Positions 9,393 to 18,084 are shown, counted from the first letter of the stretch. The stretch is DNA of 64,000 bases from Mesorhizobium loti R88b (GCF_013170845.1 NZ_CP033367.1:6883001-6947000); one strand, 5' to 3'. The notes: generated by a model from the letters alone, not told the origin. Program-made: numbers and translations.

Positions 9393-9408
9393 AGCATGTA
9401 CCGTGCCA
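9393..9408 (-). promoter_or_regulatory. sigma-54 (-24/-12) promoter, probably for acdS
   Basis: On the minus strand TGGCACGGTACATGCT has the perfect TGGCACG box and GG-N10-GC spacing. It points toward acdS, and no intact gene lies between. The predicted start is near 9381. Confidence 0.75.
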
Positions 9409-9469
9409 AGCCAAAAAGCATTTAAAAAACACCCAAGAGTCAGCTTCCTCTACGTTGCATACCCGACAT

Positions 9470-9485
9470 TGTCGGTTATCGGACA
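9470..9485. promoter_or_regulatory. NifA upstream activator sequence
   Basis: TGTCGGTTATCGGACA fits TGT-N10-ACA and is nearly palindromic. It lies 62-77 bases upstream of the sigma-54 promoter at 9393-9408, as expected for a NifA enhancer. It closely matches the other NifA elements in the window (TGTCG...CCGACA). Confidence 0.8.
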
Positions 9486-9987
9486 ATGCCGAACGTGCCT
9501 CTCGGCATCGACCTACGCCTGAACCCGAGCGCCCCCGCAAGGTCGTTCGCTGCCATTTCGACCTGGTGGTGACCGGGTTTTAGCTCCGACTGTTCTCCGC
9601 TGACGGACAGGGCGGATGTCGCTTTTAAAAGAGGAACTGTCTGTACCTTCAATTCAAGAGGGCGCGGCCACGAGAGACGGCGCGGCGAATGCGGTCGCGC
9701 AGATGATCGCGAGGATCAACACATCCGGCAGACTGGCAAATCAGCAGCCTGATATCTGTCCACCCTCAGGGGCGCACTCCAAACCGGGGTCAAAATTGGA
9801 CGCCGATTCCCCGCCTCAGGTGTCAAAATCGCACGCCGAAACACAGGACCGTCATCGGCGAATCCGCCCGGAGAACCGAAACTGCATTCCCCTGGGCGGT
9901 AGAACGATGAGAATGCCGTCGCCTTCGACCCTACCAGGGAACCACAGCCTGAATAATGAATCTGCGCTCTGATCTTGTTACGGCGCC
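9486..9987. other. intergenic DNA with insertion-sequence end repeats
   Basis: No gene is recognised. Open frames on both strands are low-complexity. The only structured part is the pair of IS21-like end repeats at 9786-9843. Confidence 0.4.
9786..9843 (+). repeat. IS21-like terminal repeat remnants
   Basis: Two related sequences follow one another: GGTCAAAATTGGACGCCGAT at 9788 and TGTCAAAATCGCACGCCGAA at about 9821. Many IS21-family elements of alphaproteobacteria end in multiple copies of such GTC-N-ATT-ACGCCGAT units, so I read this as an old element end. No transposase lies beside it. Confidence 0.45.
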
Positions 9988-10308
9988 TCAAGGGAGGAGC
10001 AGCGATATGCCGAGCGTTTGATTGCGCTGGGGCACATCTTGAGTTTCATTCCTATGCTCATCGTCGCGCGACTGGTACCGAACTTCCTGGGACCCATCGA
10101 AAAGCTCAGCCCCTTGGCCGGCTTTGCCAGCGCAGCTGGATCGCCAAATCAGAAAGAGCACACTTACGAAATAGCCCAGCTGAAGAAGTAGCGAGCAGCC
10201 CAGCGTCGTGACGACTGCTAGACGGAAAGAATGCGAGGCGAAGTAAACCGCCACAGCGTTGCCGCACAGGACCAGCCCGAGGAGCCGACAAAAGATGATG
10301 AAGCGCAT
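9988..10308 (-). CDS. ExoX-like exopolysaccharide production repressor
   Basis: This small membrane protein (106 residues from the ATG at 10308) has two hydrophobic segments: residues about 3-22 (RLLGLVLCGNAVAVYF) and 30-50 (VTTLGCSLLLQLGYFVSVLFL). A polar tail of about 55 residues follows. The layout and the LGYFVSVLFLIW block resemble ExoX-type repressors, which act after transcription on exopolysaccharide synthesis in rhizobia. The tail is longer than I expect, so the C-terminus may be altered. It lies 37 bases downstream of fdxB on the same strand and could be cotranscribed. Confidence 0.6.
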   Translation of the reverse strand: MRFIIFCRLLGLVLCGNAVAVYFASHSFRLAVVTTLGCSLLLQLGYFVSVLFLIWRSSCAGKAGQGAELFDGSQEVRYQSRDDEHRNETQDVPQRNQTLGISLLLP

Positions 10309-10345
10309 GCCGTTCTCCTGATTTTGTCTCGTCAAATCATGCAGC

Positions 10346-10663
10346 TCATGCTGCGATCTGGTCGGCCGCGAGATGGGTCTGGCAGTTCTTTGGGCAGACG
10401 CGGCCGCAGGCTCCGCAGCCAATGCAGCGGCCGGCATGGTCGACAACCATGATCATACGATTGAGCTCACCGTCGAAATCGTCGTCATCGGCGCCGCAGG
10501 CGCCGAGGATTTCACCCGCGTCATCGACGCCGTAAAGATGCATGACCTCCCGCGAGCAGACTTTGAAGCAGCGGCCGCAGCCGATACAGATCTTGCCATC
10601 GATAGCGATCAGATATTCCGGCACCCATATTGAGCCGTCGCGGCTGATGAATTTGCTCCTCAT
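10346..10663 (-). CDS. fdxB: nif-specific ferredoxin III
   Basis: FdxB is a small ferredoxin with two [4Fe-4S] sites linked to nitrogenase electron supply. The 105-residue sequence has CIGCGRCFKVCSREV (residues about 26-40) and CIGCGACGRVCPKNC near residue 80. Between them is an acidic insert (GADDDDFDG) typical of this family. The start overlaps the stop of the DUF683 gene (ATGA), so the two are translationally coupled. This is the only fdxB in the window: the second copy of the segment at 25 kb has lost it. Confidence 0.95.
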   Translation of the reverse strand: MRSKFISRDGSIWVPEYLIAIDGKICIGCGRCFKVCSREVMHLYGVDDAGEILGACGADDDDFDGELNRMIMVVDHAGRCIGCGACGRVCPKNCQTHLAADQIAA

Positions 10664-10863
10664 CGCAAAGTCTTCATTTTGGCAAGCTCTCTCCTGGCAC
10701 CATCCAACTCGGCATAAACGGCATGCGTTTTCTCGGCGACTTCCTCTATCTCAATCCATTTGACCGGGAGACCCTCGGCAAGGTCGCGCAAGTTCGTCTT
10801 GGCAATTGCCGCGCGCAGTTGAAGCTTTCGGACTTTCTTCGCCATCTCATCCAGGTTTGACAT
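10660..10863 (-). CDS. CCE_0567-family (DUF683) nif-associated protein
   Basis: The protein has 67 residues starting MSNLDEMAKKVRKLQLRAA and is helical and charged throughout. Proteins of this family sit between the DUF269 gene and fdxB in many nif clusters and bind metal; their exact role is unsettled. The ATG at 10863 was chosen because upstream in-frame residues are unrelated. It overlaps fdxB by 4 bases. A stub of a second copy remains at 25.47 kb. Confidence 0.85.
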   Translation of the reverse strand: MSNLDEMAKKVRKLQLRAAIAKTNLRDLAEGLPVKWIEIEEVAEKTHAVYAELDGARRELAKMKTLR

Positions 10864-10888
10864 GATCCTTCCTCGAAAATGGGTTTCT

Positions 10889-11295
10889 TCACGCCCGCGC
10901 CACTTCGGGATAGGCAATAGCTGCAGTCTCATCGCCGACCAGTTTCGCGCCGGTATCCGCGAGTTTCCGGAGAGTCTCGAAGCCGAATCGGAGACGTCTC
11001 GACAGCCGTTTGATTTCTGTTGTTGACAATGTCATCACGCCTGAGCGCTCCTCGATCGCCAGCTCCGACATGTCGAGCCTCCACAGCACGTCCGGATCCG
11101 GATTGCCAATGAGTGGATATTCCGGCGCAGTTCCTCGGTGATAATGAAATCGGCCAGCAGCCAAGTGTCCGATTTCCGTTGGCATGAGCCGTGGAAATCC
11201 TGAGCACGGATCAGCCGCAGGAGGCATTTGACGAACGGGCGGGAAAGGGCCTCGCCATTCTTGTTGACGGCAGGGCCAAGCGCTGCGTGAGACAT
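10889..11295 (-). pseudogene. DUF269 nif protein, frameshifted copy
   Basis: This is a broken copy of the intact gene at 25511-25990. The first half starts at 11295 (MSHAALGPAV), with RPFVKCLLRLIRAQDFHGS and WLLADFIITEELRRN. The frame then shifts, and the second half continues in another frame with [23 protein letters not shown] and ends FETLRKLADTGAKL...YPEVARA. A segment including the intact copy's [19 protein letters not shown] block is also deleted. Gene order (nifX relic, this, DUF683, fdxB) is the normal one. Confidence 0.88.
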
Positions 11296-11315
11296 TTCGT
11301 TTCGTTTCCTCAATT

Positions 11316-11400
11316 TCAGGTCTCGTCCTCAACGGAGGATTTCTGCTTTCGGTTACGCTGACTTCGGGCTCGCTTCCGCAGCCGACGTCCGGCCTCGCCA
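11316..11400 (-). pseudogene. nifX: 3' end of a nifX copy
   Basis: The DNA from the stop codon for roughly 80 bases aligns with the 3' end of the intact nifX at 26008, for example GTCCTCAACGGAGGATTTC here against GTCCTCGAAGGAGGGTTTC there, and it encodes a similar acidic end (SVEDET against SFEDED). Farther upstream the similarity fades. It stands in the position where nifX should precede the DUF269 gene. Confidence 0.6.
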
Positions 11401-11815
11401 GGCCGATTCCACGTAAATGCTGCCCCTGTGGCCGACCTTGAACAGGTCCTGGACTGTGACGTCTTCAACGGCGGGCCAAATTCGCTTCGAATATCGCCGC
11501 CGCGGCTATTCGGTTGGAAGTCTAAGGTCCGAGCCCTGAGCTGGAGCAAACCGTCGACCCTGTGCTCCATGGACACAGTTACTGCGGGCGCGCCGCAGAA
11601 AATGGGCGAATTGACCAGGGTTCCATTCCACTTGTCATCCCGACACCTTGCCGGGCTGAAAGTTCGTGAGAGGATCGCCACGCAGCCAGTCGTCCACTTT
11701 GATCAGAGGAGCCGGTGACTCTCTACGCAACATGTTGTTCTCCATTCCCACACCTTTCCTGACGTTTATGCGCGAGCTGGTTCTCTCAGAACGGAACATT
11801 AGGAGACCATCAAAG
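11401..11815. other. no recognisable gene; CATGG-centred palindrome
   Basis: No family features are seen in any frame. The palindrome TGTGCTCCATGGACACA at 11561-11577 contains TGT-N9-ACA and could be taken for a NifA site, but I found no -24/-12 promoter at a proper distance. The stretch probably holds the decayed front of the nifX copy and what preceded it. Confidence 0.35.
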
Positions 11816-12085
11816 TCTTGCGTGTTCTCATGCGATCAGCCCTCACTCAGTATTTCCGATCTCAACCAGCAAACGTCATGCCAGCGCGTTGCCCGCAGTA
11901 AATGCATGATTCTGCCTGGAAACCTTACAGGCCCAAGACGGCCGGTTGTTTTGAACCCAACATGTTTTCTGCTGCTGTCAGCTTTTGGACACGCATCATG
12001 CGTCAGACGCTTGAGGGCGAGAACGGCTTGGCTGTCTGCCCTGCGGCAATGTTGGCGTCGGCTCATCTAGCATCATTCGCCGCTG
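11816..12085. repeat. diverged ~260-bp direct repeat, copy 1
   Basis: This segment matches 20101-20358 in the same orientation, with numerous substitutions and small gaps. Shared words include GCTGTCAGCTTTTGGACA, CAGACGCTTGAGG and AATGTTGGCGTCGGCTCATC. Neither copy encodes a recognisable protein. The two copies bracket the 12-20 kb block with the hydrazine-type operon, noeL relic and radical SAM gene. Confidence 0.8.
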
Positions 12086-12186
12086 GCGATGCGCGGGCGC
12101 GCTAGGCTGACCCAGCGCCCCGAACCGCATGACCTTCTTGATCGGCTGGCTACAGGTCGGAAATTCCGCGATTCCGAAAAAGTTGG

Positions 12187-12425
12187 TCAGCGCAGTGCAG
12201 CCCGCTCGGCATTTGCCGCACGAATGGCAAGCGCCCGAAAGCTGTCAACCGAGGGATCCTCCAAGGCGCGGGCCGGCATCTCGACGATATGTTGGTTAAG
12301 GCCGGCCAGTGTTTGTGCCTATGGTCTGGGAGTGGCCTTCGGGCAGCCAGTGGTAGCGAGTAAAGCTTTGGCATCCTCGGCTTTGATTGCCGCCCAAATC
12401 TGGTCGAAATCACGATAGGCTATTA
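12187..12425 (-). pseudogene. small gene downstream of cupin-MetRS, start and stop mutated
   Basis: Right after the cupin-MetRS stop, a minus-strand frame reads YRDFDQIWAAIKAEDAKALL, TTGCPKATPRP, stop, AQTLAGLNQHIVEMPARALE and ends ANAERAALR at 12187. A purine-rich GAGGAGGAGG sits at the right distance before ATAATA, where an ATG would be expected. Loss of the start codon and one nonsense codon make it a pseudogene of about 78 codons. I do not recognise the family. It would have been the last gene of the operon. Confidence 0.5.
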
Positions 12426-14423
12426 TGCCTCCTCCTCATGGAGAACAGGAAGCTCTGCTCTGGCGTAGAAGCCTAGCACGGGTCCGAGATCAAAGGTCGT
12501 TCCTGGCGCAAGGCGCCGGACGGACGTGGGCCATGTTTCGGTCGAGACGCCATCGATAGCTCGCGCCAGCGTGCTGGCGAATCGGGGCATCAGCGGTGCG
12601 AGTGTCTGCGCCAGGATCGCAGCGGCCGTCGTCTGAAGGGCGAGCGAAGTGCGGGTGCGGGCGGGATAGAGACGTCGCGCCGCTTCATAGTCTTGCGCCT
12701 GTCGGTAGACTACACAATCGCTCACGAAATCGCAGGCCTGCGCGGCCGCGCGCCGGACCGAGAAGCCATCGTCCGAATAGGCGCGTTCCATCGCCGCGCG
12801 ATGGATCTCTATCCGAGCAAAGAAAGCGCGATCGGCGGGAGCCCAGTCGCCTGCATCGGGCACACAGCCGCCAAAGTCCTGCTTGATTTCCCGGTGCAGC
12901 GCATCAAGCCAATTCAGCCAGATCCCTTGGAACACCTCGTTCTTGGTGCGGCGTAGCGCGTCCAGCGTGAAGTTCGTTCGCTCACCTTCCGGGCGTGTCA
13001 GGCCCAAATGAAGACGGACGACATCGACTGTCTTTGGGCCCAGAACCTCTTTGCCCCAGACCGCATGACCGCGGCTGGTCGAGAACTTCTGGCCGTCGAG
13101 CAGGTAGAACTCGTTCACATGATACCGGATGCGCGGGGTCCAGTGGGAGAAGACCTCAGCATAAAGCGCCGGATAAAGCAGGGCGTGATAGAAGGAATTA
13201 TCGAAGCCGAAGAAATGGACAATTTGCCAGTCCTTGCTGGGCAGGGCCGCATTCCAGTCTCGGCCGAGCGATGTAGCTAGCGCCTGGATGTTGTAAAGAA
13301 AACCAAACGCCATCTCTGGCCAGACCCAGATCACCTGCCCCGGGAGCCCCTCGGCCGGCAGGCCCCAGTCCGAGGGGTGGGTGATGGGCACGGAAAAGTC
13401 GCCACGTTGGCGTAGACGCGCGAAGAGGTCCATGATCCGAACGGGGGCGCCCGACGCCCTTAAATGCCGGTCGATAGTGTCGTAGCACCGTTCCAGCGCA
13501 AGTTCGGGACGGCGCACGGAGCCGACCACCGGCGCCTCGGCCGAGTGCCGCGACCGGACTGCACCTAGGTCGTGGCATAGGTTCGGTGCGCCGCATTCCT
13601 CGCAGATGTTGCCACCAGCGGAGCTGCCGCAATAGGGGCAGAGGCCGATTACATCCGGTTCGTAAAGGTAGTCGCCTGTCACAGCATCGAAGAGCGCAGG
13701 GCTCCGGCGCAGATCTACCGCCGTGCTGCTCAGAAGACTACGGAAACACGCGGCTTGAAACTCTGCGTAAGCGCTATCGCCCAAAGTCGGGAGGAAGCTA
13801 TGGACCTCACAGTCGAGAAGCGCAAGCGTGGCTCGAATCTCGTCGGCGTAGTTGCGCGCCACCTTTGCGGGCGTCGATTGATCGGCATCGGCACGCGTGG
13901 CGACGTAGCTCTGGTAATCGTCGCTTCCAGTCAGGTGATAGGCTTCGACCCCTTTCATGCGCAGGAAACGCGTGTAGACATCGGCGCCAAAATAAGGGCC
14001 AGAAAGATGCCCCAGATGCAGATCGCCATTAGGTGTCGGCGGCGTGGAGAAGACGAAGATCGGTCCGCGCGGAGTCGCGACCTGTGCAGCAGCTTCGAGG
14101 GCGGCCTTGCCGTCGCGCCAGTAGACATCGACGAAATTTAGCTCTTCGTCCCCATCGTTGTGCAGCACATGCGCTTCAAAAGGGTGGAACAGAACGACGT
14201 CGCCGGCTTTGACCGAGATTTCCCCAAGGTCGGTCCTGACCTTGCCCGCTCCTGACAGGACCACGAAGGCCTCGATTTCGTCGTGCCGATGGGGCTCGGA
14301 TGTGACGCCTGGTGCCACCTTGCCAAATGAAAACCCGGTGCCCGCGCTTCCCGTCCCAAGCGCAGCCATGTCGATACCGAACACCCGCGACAGCTGCGTT
14401 CGAGAAAACGTGGATTTCCGCAT
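12423..14423 (-). CDS. cupin-methionyl-tRNA-synthetase-like fusion, hydrazine synthetase type
   Basis: The 666-residue protein begins with a cupin domain (residues about 25-105; metal-type HRH at 45-47, E51, H85). A class I tRNA-synthetase domain of the MetRS type follows. Its HIGH motif is HLGH at 136-139, it has a zinc knuckle CPYC...CEEC near residue 270, and the KMSKS motif reads KFSTS near residue 430. This architecture is that of Spb40, which joins N6-hydroxylysine and glycine through an N-N bond in Streptomyces. The start at 14423 has GAGG just upstream; the frame is open 90 bases farther. A lysine hydroxylase in the same operon supports the role. Function here is inferred. Confidence 0.82.
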   Translation of the reverse strand: MRKSTFSRTQLSRVFGIDMAALGTGSAGTGFSFGKVAPGVTSEPHRHDEIEAFVVLSGAGKVRTDLGEISVKAGDVVLFHPFEAHVLHNDGDEELNFVDVYWRDGKAALEAAAQVATPRGPIFVFSTPPTPNGDLHLGHLSGPYFGADVYTRFLRMKGVEAYHLTGSDDYQSYVATRADADQSTPAKVARNYADEIRATLALLDCEVHSFLPTLGDSAYAEFQAACFRSLLSSTAVDLRRSPALFDAVTGDYLYEPDVIGLCPYCGSSAGGNICEECGAPNLCHDLGAVRSRHSAEAPVVGSVRRPELALERCYDTIDRHLRASGAPVRIMDLFARLRQRGDFSVPITHPSDWGLPAEGLPGQVIWVWPEMAFGFLYNIQALATSLGRDWNAALPSKDWQIVHFFGFDNSFYHALLYPALYAEVFSHWTPRIRYHVNEFYLLDGQKFSTSRGHAVWGKEVLGPKTVDVVRLHLGLTRPEGERTNFTLDALRRTKNEVFQGIWLNWLDALHREIKQDFGGCVPDAGDWAPADRAFFARIEIHRAAMERAYSDDGFSVRRAAAQACDFVSDCVVYRQAQDYEAARRLYPARTRTSLALQTTAAAILAQTLAPLMPRFASTLARAIDGVSTETWPTSVRRLAPGTTFDLGPVLGFYARAELPVLHEEEA

Positions 14424-14750
14424 GACGAACCTCAGCTGTCGAAACAGTGGTCTCTTCGGCTGCCGACGCAACAGCATCTGCTGCAAGTTGCGAAGAGAGC
14501 GGCAGCCCGACACGTTGGCCCCCCGTCAGAATAGTCCGGCTCTGGGCCCCAGGCGGGCGAAACTACGGGCGCCAGGAGGGCTTTAGGCGTCACAGAAGAG
14601 CGCCCGGCGACACCTCTTCACATCGACATACCGAAGCGTCGTGACGGACTGCAGGCGATGCTCCAGTAGCCGGCAATCAAAACCATGCTCTCCGCGCATT
14701 TTTTTGGCGGCCGATCAGTTTCGTTTGCATTCCCGCCTGGTTCCGTGAGC

Positions 14751-15530
14751 TCAATCGCGATAGAAAATGCCGTTTGGGAGCTTGAGGTTGTCGAGATCAG
14801 CCACTTTGCCCTCTGGCGGATTAAGGGCGCGCTTAAGCACGTTATACTCAGCGCGGGTCGGTCCACCGGTTGAAGCACGCTGGAACACCAAGTAGAGCGT
14901 CCGCCGCGAACGATTGCTTTTATTCGGCTTCGAGTAATGCGGTGCATAATCGTCGAAGATGAAGATGTCGCCAGCCTTCCATACTACGGGTTCCCAGGAG
15001 AATGTTTCGGCGACCTCAGGATCAATCACCCCGCCGGCATCCATGGGAAATACCCCCTTCTTGTGGTTGCCGGGGCTGAAGAAAAGGCCACCATTGTCCG
15101 GGTCGGAATCGTCAATGCCTATGGCAACGATCGCATGGACCATCCGGTCGGGCAGCCTGTGTGGAATGTGATAAATGTCCTGATGCGGGCGATAACCGCC
15201 GCTATCGGGATAGTGGAAGATCAGCAACTCCTTGAGTCTGCGCGAATCTTCGCCAAGCAAATCCTCGACCGCAGAGTTTATGCGCTGATCTTCTAGGAGG
15301 AGCAGACGCAATGGGTCATGGAAGTCCAGAAAATTCTCGGCCTTAGACGTGATCTTTCGATCATCAGTCGTCTTCTCGAACCACATGAGCCATTTATCAT
15401 CGCTGACATCCCAGCGTGATATGTCTTCAACAAAGCTAGACATACCTTCCACAGCCGCGGGATCGAAGAACCTTTCGAGCCTGATGTATCCGTCTTTCTG
15501 CCACTTTTCTCTTTGTGCATCGGTCAACAT
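14751..15530 (-). CDS. phytanoyl-CoA dioxygenase-like Fe(II)/2-oxoglutarate enzyme
   Basis: The 259-residue protein belongs to the PhyH group of non-heme iron dioxygenases, which hydroxylate or otherwise oxidise small molecules. The iron triad is visible: H and D in PHQDIYH near residue 135 and a distal H in APHYSK near residue 206. An Arg in RRTLYLVF could bind 2-oxoglutarate. The ATG at 15530 was chosen for the perfect AGGAGG about 9 bases upstream. The gene lies between the FAD oxidase relic and the cupin-MetRS gene, so it probably tailors the product of that pathway. The substrate is unknown. Confidence 0.82.
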   Translation of the reverse strand: MLTDAQREKWQKDGYIRLERFFDPAAVEGMSSFVEDISRWDVSDDKWLMWFEKTTDDRKITSKAENFLDFHDPLRLLLLEDQRINSAVEDLLGEDSRRLKELLIFHYPDSGGYRPHQDIYHIPHRLPDRMVHAIVAIGIDDSDPDNGGLFFSPGNHKKGVFPMDAGGVIDPEVAETFSWEPVVWKAGDIFIFDDYAPHYSKPNKSNRSRRTLYLVFQRASTGGPTRAEYNVLKRALNPPEGKVADLDNLKLPNGIFYRD

Positions 15531-15559
15531 GCGAAAAGCCTCCTGTTGGAAAGAGTGGT

Positions 15560-16295
15560 TGGTCAAACATTCCGGTTAGAGGCAGTCGGGCGCCGTCAGG
15601 GTGTGGGCCGGAGACGATACTCCACGGCATGCAGACGGCGACGCTAAGTGCGTTGCGCTCCGGGTGGATTGCAAGGCTTTGTTGTCCCTCCTCAATGGAG
15701 AGATCGCCCAGGCCCGTAAAGATCTATCGATCCGGTACGTCTGCATAGTAGTCACGGCCGAGCATGCTGTTGATGGTGCGACTGCCCGATAAGAGGACCT
15801 TTCGTGCAGCCTGACGCAACGCAAGTCGTGCGCCGCGCAAATCTTTGCGACAAGTTCCCGTTCGGGTCGGGCGATCAGGGAGGCACGTCGCTGGCATCGG
15901 GTCCATCGATGCTCCAAAAACGAGTATTGTCCGCACAAGTTCGGCGCCAGACTGCCCATCCGAGGCCACGCAGGGTCCAGGGATTCCCGAAGCTGGTGCC
16001 GATCACTTACCTCACCCGGTCCAGCCACCACACGCATCGCTACGAGCCGGAAGCCTCCGCTGACGGCCGACGCAGCCATGGTCGCCAGGGCCACTGCGCA
16101 CTTTCGAGTGAGCGACCTAGTACGGTTTCGACGACCCTGGGGCAAATGGACGCCCGCAGAATAAAGCGATGCGCCCATAGATCCAAGGGCATGTTCAGTG
16201 ACGATGAGTTCGGAGCGGACTCCGGCCGTCGCCGCGGCGGAGGCGGATAAAATTCCTTGGATGCCACCGCCGATGATCAGTAGTCGCTGAGTCAT
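15560..16295 (-). pseudogene. FAD-dependent (DAO-type) oxidase, multiply frameshifted
   Basis: The start is good: MTQRLLIIGGGIQG, an FAD-binding Rossmann motif, and the ATG overlaps the lysine hydroxylase stop (ATGA). After about 60 residues coherence is lost. Later parts occur in other frames: RPERELVAKICAAHDLR, then SGSRTINSMLGRDYYADVPD, then SIEEGQQSLAIHPERNALSV. At about 735 bases it is also shorter than the roughly 1.1 kb of such oxidases. In the Streptomyces hydrazine pathway an FAD oxidase acts after N-N bond formation, and this relic occupies that place. Confidence 0.72.
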
Positions 16296-17851
16296 ATCCC
16301 GCTGCCCATTTCTTCGGCTACCGGGTCGGGCCAGCTCTCGACGGTGGTACGGCTGATAAAGCCAGGATGCTCAGGGTTCGCGCACGGCGCGCGCTGTAGA
16401 AGGCTGTCAAGAATGCGGCGAGCTCGCCACGCCAGCAGGCTTAGGTTCGGATCGGCCAGCCCGCGCTGGCCGGGATTGGCGTTCTGTACGAAGATGCGTC
16501 TGTCACGCGGTCCGTCCCAGCACACCGAAAAATCCTCGTTGATGACCAACTCATTGTCGGTCTGTTGCAGCTGATCCGCCATCGGTTCCAAAAAGCTTGG
16601 CACGGCGTTCTCGTAACCGGTGGCCAGGATGACGATGTCGGCCGTGACTTCTTCGACGTCGCCCAAGCCGCGCTGCAGCGTCAAGTTGTGACCCGCGCCG
16701 GCGTTGATGCAGCGCGAAACGTTGCAACCCGGCCGCAGTGCGATGTCACATAGGTCTGGCTCAAGAAATTCGTGGCGATACAGCGCCTGGTAGACGGCGC
16801 GCAAAGTGCGATCCGAAATCCCATCCGAGGCGAGCACGAAACGCCGCAGGAACAGCTTGCGCTGCGGCTCGCTCATGGCCGCGAAACGATCCGAAAAACA
16901 GGGCATGAACAACTCGTTTGTGAACGGGCTGTTGTCGAGGGGCAGGTAGTTTTCGCGCTGCGAGACCCAGGTGATCGAGGCAGGCCGCCGTTCTCTTGGC
17001 CCACCGACCAAATGCAACAGCACCTCGGCTCCCGACTGGCCTCCACCAACGACACAAACATGTTTATGTCGCACCTCAGGATGGATGTGCAGCAAATCGG
17101 ATGAATGGAACAGGTTGCGTCCGATCCAGCCCTGAAATTGAGGTGGAATCCGCGCTTGCTTGCCGATGCCGACCACCAGGTCTCTTGCACCGAGAACTGC
17201 ATCGTCCGTCCGCACCCGAAACTCGCCATCATAGCGTATTTCGCGGACGGTCTCGCCGCCGCGCACAAGTGGGTTTCTGCGGAACGCCCAGTTCAGGTAT
17301 TGTTCGAACTCAGCCCTGAGCACAGCATCGAACTGTGCATTCAGAAAGTGGTATAGACGCCCGTTCTCGTGCAGGTAGTTTATGAACGTGTAGGCGGATC
17401 GCGGATTCACCAGCGTGACCAGATCCTTGATGTGGCTGACCTGGAGTTCTGAGGACTCGAATGCGCTGCCTGGATGCCAGCGGAAGTCGACTTGCCGATC
17501 CAAGAACAGTGCCCCGTGCCCAACCTGCTCATGGATCTGACACGCGAGGCTCAAATTGGACGGGCCAGCACCGATCCCAATGCAAGAGAGCTCCAGGTGC
17601 CTTGCTCCTGCTGACGCCTCCCAATCAGGCGCTGTACGCGGCGAATGTCGGCCATAGCCGGTCGGCTTGCCCTCCCCGCACGCATCATCGACACCACAGG
17701 ACTTGCAACAGTTTGTCCGGGCGTTCGTAGTATCGGGTGTGACGCCCGCAGATGCCGGCTCCGTGATGAGATCTGAACTCATGCCGACGACATGTTGCGC
17801 GTGGCTGGCATCAAGACTCCCGCCTCGATGACCCGGAGTGGTCAGTGACAT
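16292..17851 (-). CDS. L-lysine N6-monooxygenase (IucD/PvdA family)
   Basis: This flavin-dependent enzyme hydroxylates the side-chain amine of lysine (or ornithine) using NADPH and oxygen. From about residue 88 the sequence is a complete family member: FAD site CIGIGAGPSNLSLA, RWHPGSAFES, VSHIKDLVTLVNPRS, NADPH site VVGGGQSGAEVLLH, and C-terminal ILATGYENAVPSF. The first 85 or so residues are a non-family extension with a Cys cluster (CCKSCGVDDAC), so the true start could be later. It is the first gene of the operon behind the sigma-54 promoter at 18025. Pairing with the cupin-MetRS gene points to lysine as substrate, as for Spb38. Confidence 0.88.
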   Translation of the reverse strand: MSLTTPGHRGGSLDASHAQHVVGMSSDLITEPASAGVTPDTTNARTNCCKSCGVDDACGEGKPTGYGRHSPRTAPDWEASAGARHLELSCIGIGAGPSNLSLACQIHEQVGHGALFLDRQVDFRWHPGSAFESSELQVSHIKDLVTLVNPRSAYTFINYLHENGRLYHFLNAQFDAVLRAEFEQYLNWAFRRNPLVRGGETVREIRYDGEFRVRTDDAVLGARDLVVGIGKQARIPPQFQGWIGRNLFHSSDLLHIHPEVRHKHVCVVGGGQSGAEVLLHLVGGPRERRPASITWVSQRENYLPLDNSPFTNELFMPCFSDRFAAMSEPQRKLFLRRFVLASDGISDRTLRAVYQALYRHEFLEPDLCDIALRPGCNVSRCINAGAGHNLTLQRGLGDVEEVTADIVILATGYENAVPSFLEPMADQLQQTDNELVINEDFSVCWDGPRDRRIFVQNANPGQRGLADPNLSLLAWRARRILDSLLQRAPCANPEHPGFISRTTVESWPDPVAEEMGSGI

Positions 17852-18024
17852 GCTTTCGCAGCCTATCCCTCATTGCAATTGGGCTCGGTTGCCCGCCTCG
17901 ACCGTGATGAGCCGACCTTCGGCCTGCTTGGCGACCAGCGAGGGCACGATCATGAGTGCGGCGACAGCATTTTTCCGTGGGTTTGATCATAGAAGACCTC
18001 CGCTGCTGCTTTCGGGAGGTCCCC

Positions 18025-18040
18025 TGCATCGAACGTGCCA
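18025..18040 (-). promoter_or_regulatory. sigma-54 promoter of the hydrazine-type operon
   Basis: On the minus strand TGGCACGTTCGATGCA has a perfect -24 box and the exact 10-base GG-GC spacing. Transcription would start near 18013, about 160 bases before the lysine hydroxylase start, with no gene between. Confidence 0.88.
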
Positions 18041-18084
18041 GAGCAAAACATCAGCAAAGGGAACGGAAGGCAGGTTCGCAATCC

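Noticed and set aside
11561..11577. palindrome TGTGCTCCATGGACACA as a NifA site
   Set aside because: The spacing is TGT-N9-ACA or N11 rather than N10, and no -24/-12 promoter lies at a suitable distance in either direction.
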